The notes beneath the pieces are model-generated. The model saw only the letters and a program-made list of their open reading frames with translations. It did no database searches and was not told the origin of the DNA. From assembly GCA_044448905.1 (NCBI GenBank), contig JBIOHJ010000105.1:1-11252 (forward strand): 11,252 nucleotides of DNA, written 5' to 3'. Shown here in pieces: positions 7,153 to 11,252 of the stretch. The position numbers and the translations under genes were made by a program. The stretch is from JBIOHJ01 sp044448905 (GTDB lineage: Bacteria > Bacteroidota > Bacteroidia > AKYH767-A > OLB10). Positions within the stretch are counted from its first letter, which is position 1. Each line of letters begins with the position of its first letter.

Positions 7153-9450
7153 TTACTCCACTCCTATCTCATCCACAAATAACCAAGCCGGGTTACCGGC
7201 TCCGGCAAAGCCTTCGGGAATGGCGCCAGCGTTTTCAGCAATTACTTTTATAAAACGTGTTTTAATTTCCCCGGTGGACAGAATAAGTTTTCTTTTCATT
7301 TGATTGATTTCTTCCGTTGTAACTTTTTTAACGGGCGTAAAATTTATTCCGTCATTTGATGAAAATACTTCTGCGCTTTTTGGTAAATGAACCCAGCTAA
7401 CGTTGTCTTCAAGCACATCAATGGTAACTGATGAAATATTTTCTTCTTCTTCAAAATCAATAATCGCTTCCATATTATTTCCGCTGAAACCCAGCCAGTC
7501 GGCACCCCGCCATGGCAAACTGCCTGTTACACCATTTACAAGTGAAAACTCTCCGCCATAATTATATTTTACAGAAGGCTGTTCCAATAAAATAATCTTT
7601 CTGCCCGTGGCTTTGCTAAAATTAATCTCCTGTTCAAATTCCTTTGATTTCATTTCACAGTCCATATAAGCTGCGGCTTTAAATACCGCTGAACTATCTA
7701 CGTGAATTGGCATAAGATAAATCGGTGACATACAGGTTAATTGCGAATCGTTAATTGAATAATAAATTTGGACACTGTCCATCCATGTAGACAGCTTTAT
7801 GTTTACTCCTTTATTATTGTCATCCTGAAGAATGTCGGCTTTAATATCATAAATGGCCTTTGAATAATCGATGTGATTCTTTTCGAAATAATTGAAATGA
7901 TATTTAAGGCGGTTGAGGAACCAGTTAAAGCTTCTTTCGGGCTCAGGAGTCCAAAGAACTTCTGCCAATGCGCACATGCGTGGAAAGATCATGTATTCAA
8001 CCTGCGAAAAATTTGTGATGTATTCTGTCCAAACATTCGCCTGCGCACCGATAATGTATTTTTTTTCTTCGGCATTTAATTCTTCGGGTACTATTTCATA
8101 GTGATAAACTTTTTCTAACGGTGTGTATCCGCCAAATGCAAGGGGCTCTCCATTGTTCGCAGATTGGTAATGGTCGAAATAACAATAATCTCCCGGTGAC
8201 ATCACCACAAAATGTTTTTGCTTCGCGGCTGCAATTCCTCCTTCGGCACCACGCCAGCTCATTACAGCGGCATTGGGCGCCAATCCTCCTTCGATTATTT
8301 CGTCCCACCCTATAATCTGTTTTCCTTTTAAATTCAAAAATTTTTCAATGCGGCTAATAAAATAACTTTGCAACCCGTGTTCATCTTTCAATTTTAATGA
8401 ATCAATCATGCGCTGGCAGTGTGTACAATTTTTCCATCTTGTTTTAGGAGCTTCGTCACCGCCAATGTGAATGTATTTTCCGGGAAATAATTCACAAACT
8501 TCAGCAAGCACTTCTTCAAGAAATTTAAATGTTTCTTCTTTGGTACAATAAACATCTTCATACACTCCCCATATTTTTCCGACTTCAAATGGTCCTCCTG
8601 TGCATGACAAATGCGGATTGGCAGCGAGCGCAGCCATGCAATGTCCCGGCATTTCAATTTCGGGAACAATTGTAACAAACCGTTGTTTTGCATATTCAAC
8701 AATTTCGCGAATATCATTTTGTGTATAAAATCCACCGTAGCGAATGGTATCAAACTTTTGTTCGCTATATGCACCAATCATTGAGCCGTTGCGCCATGCT
8801 CCGATGTTTGTCAATTCAGGATACGATTTTATTTCTATTCTCCATCCCTGGTCTTCTGTAAGATGCCAGTGAAAAACATTCATCTTGTAACGGGCCAGAT
8901 AGTCAATGTACTGTTTAATTTCTTTTTTATTGAAAAAATGTCTCCCTACATCGAGGTGCATTCCTCTCCATGAAAACTGCGGATAATCTTCAACTTTTGA
9001 ACAGGGAATTTTCAGTGACTTCTTTTCATCCTGCAAAATCATTTGCTGAATGGATTGCAAACCATAAAAGATGCCTGCATTGTTTTCGGCAAAAATTTCA
9101 ATCCTGTTTTCTGAAACTGTGAAATTGTAATACTCCTTCGAATCAATATCAGAATCAACTTTCCTGAAAACAATATAATTATTTCCTTTCGGCAGCGATT
9201 TCAGAATCTGAAGTGCAAAGCCGAAATTCTTCAAAAGATACTGATTAAATAATTCCGCACACGATTTATATTCTTCTGACGCAGCAATAATTTTAGTTTT
9301 TGAATCGAGAATAAAAAATCCCGAATCGGCAACTAAAGAAACAGGCTTAGGAATAATAGAAACAGGTATTTGCGCATTAACACAATTAAACACAATAATT
9401 AAAAATACAATTTGAAAAAATATTCCGAATGTTCGCGCTTTGCTTTTCAT
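7153..9450 (-). CDS. Exported GH20 beta-N-acetylhexosaminidase
   Basis: GH20 enzymes remove terminal beta-linked GlcNAc or GalNAc by substrate-assisted catalysis. I start the 765-residue protein at ATG 9450: the frame is open further to a TTG at 9513, but only the 9450 start puts a signal peptide (about 1-26, ending VNA) at the N-terminus. The order is a GH20b-type N-terminal domain (about 28-155), a catalytic barrel (about 158-505), a chitobiase C-terminal-like segment (about 535-612) and an F5/8C-like beta domain (about 625-765). Catalytic signatures are SWRGMHLDVGRHF, FHWHLTEDQGWRIEI, VPEIEMPGH and HIGGDEAP. The last holds the Asp332-Glu333 pair (codons 8457-8452). No T9SS tail is seen, so it is likely periplasmic or membrane-anchored. 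It is divergent from an FHS sugar transporter, which suggests amino-sugar scavenging from chitin fragments, glycans or peptidoglycan. Family certain, substrate inferred. Confidence 0.95.
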   Translation of the reverse strand: MKSKARTFGIFFQIVFLIIVFNCVNAQIPVSIIPKPVSLVADSGFFILDSKTKIIAASEEYKSCAELFNQYLLKNFGFALQILKSLPKGNNYIVFRKVDSDIDSKEYYNFTVSENRIEIFAENNAGIFYGLQSIQQMILQDEKKSLKIPCSKVEDYPQFSWRGMHLDVGRHFFNKKEIKQYIDYLARYKMNVFHWHLTEDQGWRIEIKSYPELTNIGAWRNGSMIGAYSEQKFDTIRYGGFYTQNDIREIVEYAKQRFVTIVPEIEMPGHCMAALAANPHLSCTGGPFEVGKIWGVYEDVYCTKEETFKFLEEVLAEVCELFPGKYIHIGGDEAPKTRWKNCTHCQRMIDSLKLKDEHGLQSYFISRIEKFLNLKGKQIIGWDEIIEGGLAPNAAVMSWRGAEGGIAAAKQKHFVVMSPGDYCYFDHYQSANNGEPLAFGGYTPLEKVYHYEIVPEELNAEEKKYIIGAQANVWTEYITNFSQVEYMIFPRMCALAEVLWTPEPERSFNWFLNRLKYHFNYFEKNHIDYSKAIYDIKADILQDDNNKGVNIKLSTWMDSVQIYYSINDSQLTCMSPIYLMPIHVDSSAVFKAAAYMDCEMKSKEFEQEINFSKATGRKIILLEQPSVKYNYGGEFSLVNGVTGSLPWRGADWLGFSGNNMEAIIDFEEEENISSVTIDVLEDNVSWVHLPKSAEVFSSNDGINFTPVKKVTTEEINQMKRKLILSTGEIKTRFIKVIAENAGAIPEGFAGAGNPAWLFVDEIGVE

Positions 9451-9531
9451 GCCCGAAAGTTGCAAAACATTTTTCAATTGCTGCAAGCCTCTTGTTAATA
9501 AACCTGTGTTCAAATTATGAGTAATTGACTA

Positions 9532-9560
9532 TTTGCAATGTAAATATTTATCTATGTTTC
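9532..9560 (+). promoter_or_regulatory. Bacteroidota-type promoter for the MFS transporter gene
   Basis: TTTG (9532-9535), a 17-base spacer and TATGTTTC (9553-9560) match TTTG-N17-TANNTTTG, with only the last base of the -7 box off. It lies 15 bases before the preferred ATG at 9576, giving a short leader. It also sits across the upstream TTG at 9525, which supports the later start. The region is the divergent control region shared with the hexosaminidase gene; I found no convincing promoter for that side. Confidence 0.45.
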
Positions 9561-9575
9561 GGCAAAGAAAAAAAC

Positions 9576-10847
9576 ATGAATACAACCACAGCACAAAAAC
9601 CTGCTTATGCATTTTCCATATTCATTCTCGGAACATTATTTTTTATTTTCGGTTTCGTTACCTGGCTGAACGGAACCCTTATCCCCTATCTTAAAATTGC
9701 CTGTGAACTTAATACCTTCGAATCGTTCTTTGTGGCATTTGCGTTTTACATTTCGTATTTTTTTACTGCCCTGCCCTCTTCGTGGGTTCTGAAAAAAACC
9801 GGATATAAAAAAGGAATGATGCTCGGTTTGCTTGTGATGGCGGGTGGCGCGCTGGTATTTATTCCTGCAGCTCAAACCCGTACGTATGGATTATTTCTTA
9901 CCGGGCTTTTTATTATCGGAACAGGATTATCCATTTTGCAAACTGCATCCAATCCATACATTACCATTCTCGGTCCGTTGGAAAGCGCTGCCAAACGCAT
10001 CAGCATTATGGGAATTTGCAATAAAGTTGCCGGTGCGCTTGCCCCGATTATTCTTGGAGCAATTGTTTTAAGTGATGCCGATACTTTACTAACTGATTTG
10101 CAAACAATGGATATTATGGAAAAAACCGTCCGGCTCGATGAACTCGCCATGCGTGTAATTTTTCCCTATACAATGATGGCTGCAGCTTTAACCTTACTTG
10201 CGTTGATGATTCGTTTTTCAGGCATACCTGAAATTGATATGGAAGCCGAAAACAGCAATGCAGTTTCTGATGCAAATAATTCAGGCAAAACAAGCATCCT
10301 GCAATTTCCTAATCTTACAATGGGAGTCGTAGCCCTTTTTCTTTATGTGGGTGTTGAAGTGATGGCAGGTGATACCATCGGGCTTTACGGGCAGAAACAG
10401 GGCATTGCACTTTCCATCGCAAAAAATTTTACCGCGTACACATTAACGGCAATGATAATCGGGTATATCTTCGGAATACTTTTAATACCAAAATATATTA
10501 AGCAGGATAAAGCGCTTGCGGTATCGGCTGTCATAGGTGTGCTGTTTACAATTATAACCATGACAACCACGGGTTACACATCCGTTATGTTTATAGCGTT
10601 GCTCGGGTTAGCGAACGCGCTGATGTGGCCCGCCATCTGGCCTCTTGCTATCGAAGGATTAGGAAAATTCACAAAGACAGGTTCAGCACTTTTGATAATG
10701 GGTATTGCCGGAGGTGCTTTGCTTCCGTTGCTTTACGGAAGACTGGCTGATATTTCTTCAATCGGTTCGCAAAATGCTTATGTGATTATGATTCCCTGTT
10801 ACCTGTTCATTTTATATTATGCTTTGAAGGGACATAAGTTGAGGTGA
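9576..10847 (+). CDS. MFS sugar transporter, FHS (FucP/GluP/NagP) family
   Basis: This is an inner-membrane sugar permease of 423 residues with about 12 hydrophobic segments and a polar central loop (about 219-240). Family hallmarks are FGFVTWLNGTLIPYLK in TM1 (26-40), ILQTASNPYITILGP in TM4 (120-134) followed by KRISIMGICNKVAG, and NALMWPAIWPLAIEGLGKFTKTGSA-type sequence in the C-half (347-371). I prefer ATG 9576; an in-frame TTG at 9525 would add 17 polar residues and overlap the promoter. Neighbourhood with the divergent GH20 enzyme suggests N-acetylglucosamine or a related sugar, as for NagP members, but specificity cannot be read from the sequence. Relative to E. coli FucP, the Asp46 position is Gly33 and the Glu135 position is Gln122, by alignment from memory. 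The stop is 3 bases from that of the convergent hydrolase gene. Confidence 0.92.
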   Translation: MNTTTAQKPAYAFSIFILGTLFFIFGFVTWLNGTLIPYLKIACELNTFESFFVAFAFYISYFFTALPSSWVLKKTGYKKGMMLGLLVMAGGALVFIPAAQTRTYGLFLTGLFIIGTGLSILQTASNPYITILGPLESAAKRISIMGICNKVAGALAPIILGAIVLSDADTLLTDLQTMDIMEKTVRLDELAMRVIFPYTMMAAALTLLALMIRFSGIPEIDMEAENSNAVSDANNSGKTSILQFPNLTMGVVALFLYVGVEVMAGDTIGLYGQKQGIALSIAKNFTAYTLTAMIIGYIFGILLIPKYIKQDKALAVSAVIGVLFTIITMTTTGYTSVMFIALLGLANALMWPAIWPLAIEGLGKFTKTGSALLIMGIAGGALLPLLYGRLADISSIGSQNAYVIMIPCYLFILYYALKGHKLR

Positions 10848-10850
10848 TTC

Positions 10851-11252
10851 TTATTCAGCCGGAAAAACTCCGCTGTCAATATCCTTAATAAAAGCAATTA
10901 CCCCATTCATATAAACTTGTTGGTCGTCCCACATGCACATGTGCGAACCGTCAGGGCAATAAAGATATCTTCCATGCTGAACCTGTTCCGACATCCACTT
11001 CATGTGCTCCGGATCCATCGAATCATATTTAGCGCCCACAGTTAAAGTAGGAACAGAAATATTTTTCAGAGAATCTTTTCTATCCCACTTTTCCAAATTA
11101 CCTGCAATACCAAATTCACTGGGCCCCTGCATCATTACATAAACTTCCTGATTCAGCTTATTAAAAGAACGTGTCATTGGTTCTGGCCATGATTCAAGCG
11201 GAATCCTGCAAATGTGCTGTCCATAAAAATGAGGCATCAACAATTCCATATA
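10851..11252 (-). CDS. pip: Proline iminopeptidase-type alpha/beta hydrolase, C-terminal part (5' end outside window)
   Basis: The 133 codons present are the C-terminal part of an alpha/beta hydrolase of the proline iminopeptidase (tricorn-interacting factor F1) type, which removes N-terminal proline or similar residues from peptides. The frame is open through the last base of the window (the codon at 11252-11250 is Tyr), so the ATG at 11249 is internal. Visible family features are YMELLMPHFYGQHICR and the cap segment QEVYVMMQGPSEFGI. VPTLTVGAKYDSMDPEHMKWM carries the probable catalytic Asp, and YCPDGSHMCMWDDQ the probable catalytic His. The nucleophile serine and the N-terminus, with any signal peptide, lie outside, so the cellular location is unknown. 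Its stop faces that of the MFS gene with 3 bases between and no terminator room, so transcripts must overlap. Other peptidase S33 members are possible. Confidence 0.85.
   Translation of the reverse strand, partial: YMELLMPHFYGQHICRIPLESWPEPMTRSFNKLNQEVYVMMQGPSEFGIAGNLEKWDRKDSLKNISVPTLTVGAKYDSMDPEHMKWMSEQVQHGRYLYCPDGSHMCMWDDQQVYMNGVIAFIKDIDSGVFPAE

Noticed and set aside
8096..8777. Minus-strand open frames at 8096-8308 and 8406-8777 inside the hexosaminidase gene
   Set aside because: They are out-of-frame shadows; the GH20 catalytic motifs run continuously through the main frame, so no frameshift is implied.

Overview
The window reads as a chromosomal segment of a Bacteroidota bacterium. The evidence is a GyrA of the Bacteroidota type, a secreted protein with a C-terminal type IX secretion (T9SS) sorting domain and the usual 'PVELISF...NWTTASE' repeat before it, starts without Shine-Dalgarno sequences, and promoter elements of the TTTG / TANNTTTG kind. 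Most of the DNA is AT-rich. It looks like a core or ordinary region, not a genomic island: I see no phage genes, transposase, integrase, tRNA, rRNA or CRISPR array.

Layout. On the + strand, bases 2-2104 are the C-terminal four fifths of gyrA, followed after 59 bases by a secreted tetratricopeptide-repeat protein (2164-3294) that is probably co-transcribed. A 218-base convergent intergenic gap follows. It holds a plausible terminator hairpin (3305-3346) and a 94-base two-stem palindrome (3347-3440), which is the least explained feature of the window. Three minus-strand genes come next, in transcription order: a GH20 beta-N-acetylhexosaminidase (9450-7153), a large T9SS-exported protein (6982-4508) and a secreted PqqB-like metallo-beta-lactamase-fold protein (4436-3513). 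Divergent from the hexosaminidase is an FHS-family MFS sugar transporter (9576-10847). Its stop lies 3 bases from the stop of a convergent, truncated proline-iminopeptidase-type alpha/beta hydrolase (11252-10851).

How they fit. The hexosaminidase/transporter divergent pair looks like a small amino-sugar scavenging unit: an exported GH20 enzyme frees terminal GlcNAc or GalNAc, and an inner-membrane FHS permease takes up a monosaccharide. The gyrA-TPR pair is housekeeping-like. No clear pathway links the T9SS protein and the PqqB-like protein to each other or to the GH20 enzyme; they only share strand and an exported fate. I found no convincing new multi-gene system. The items most worth a second look are the intergenic palindrome with attC-like ends, the altered metal motif of the PqqB-like protein, and the loss in the transporter of both acidic residues used for proton coupling in E. 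coli FucP.
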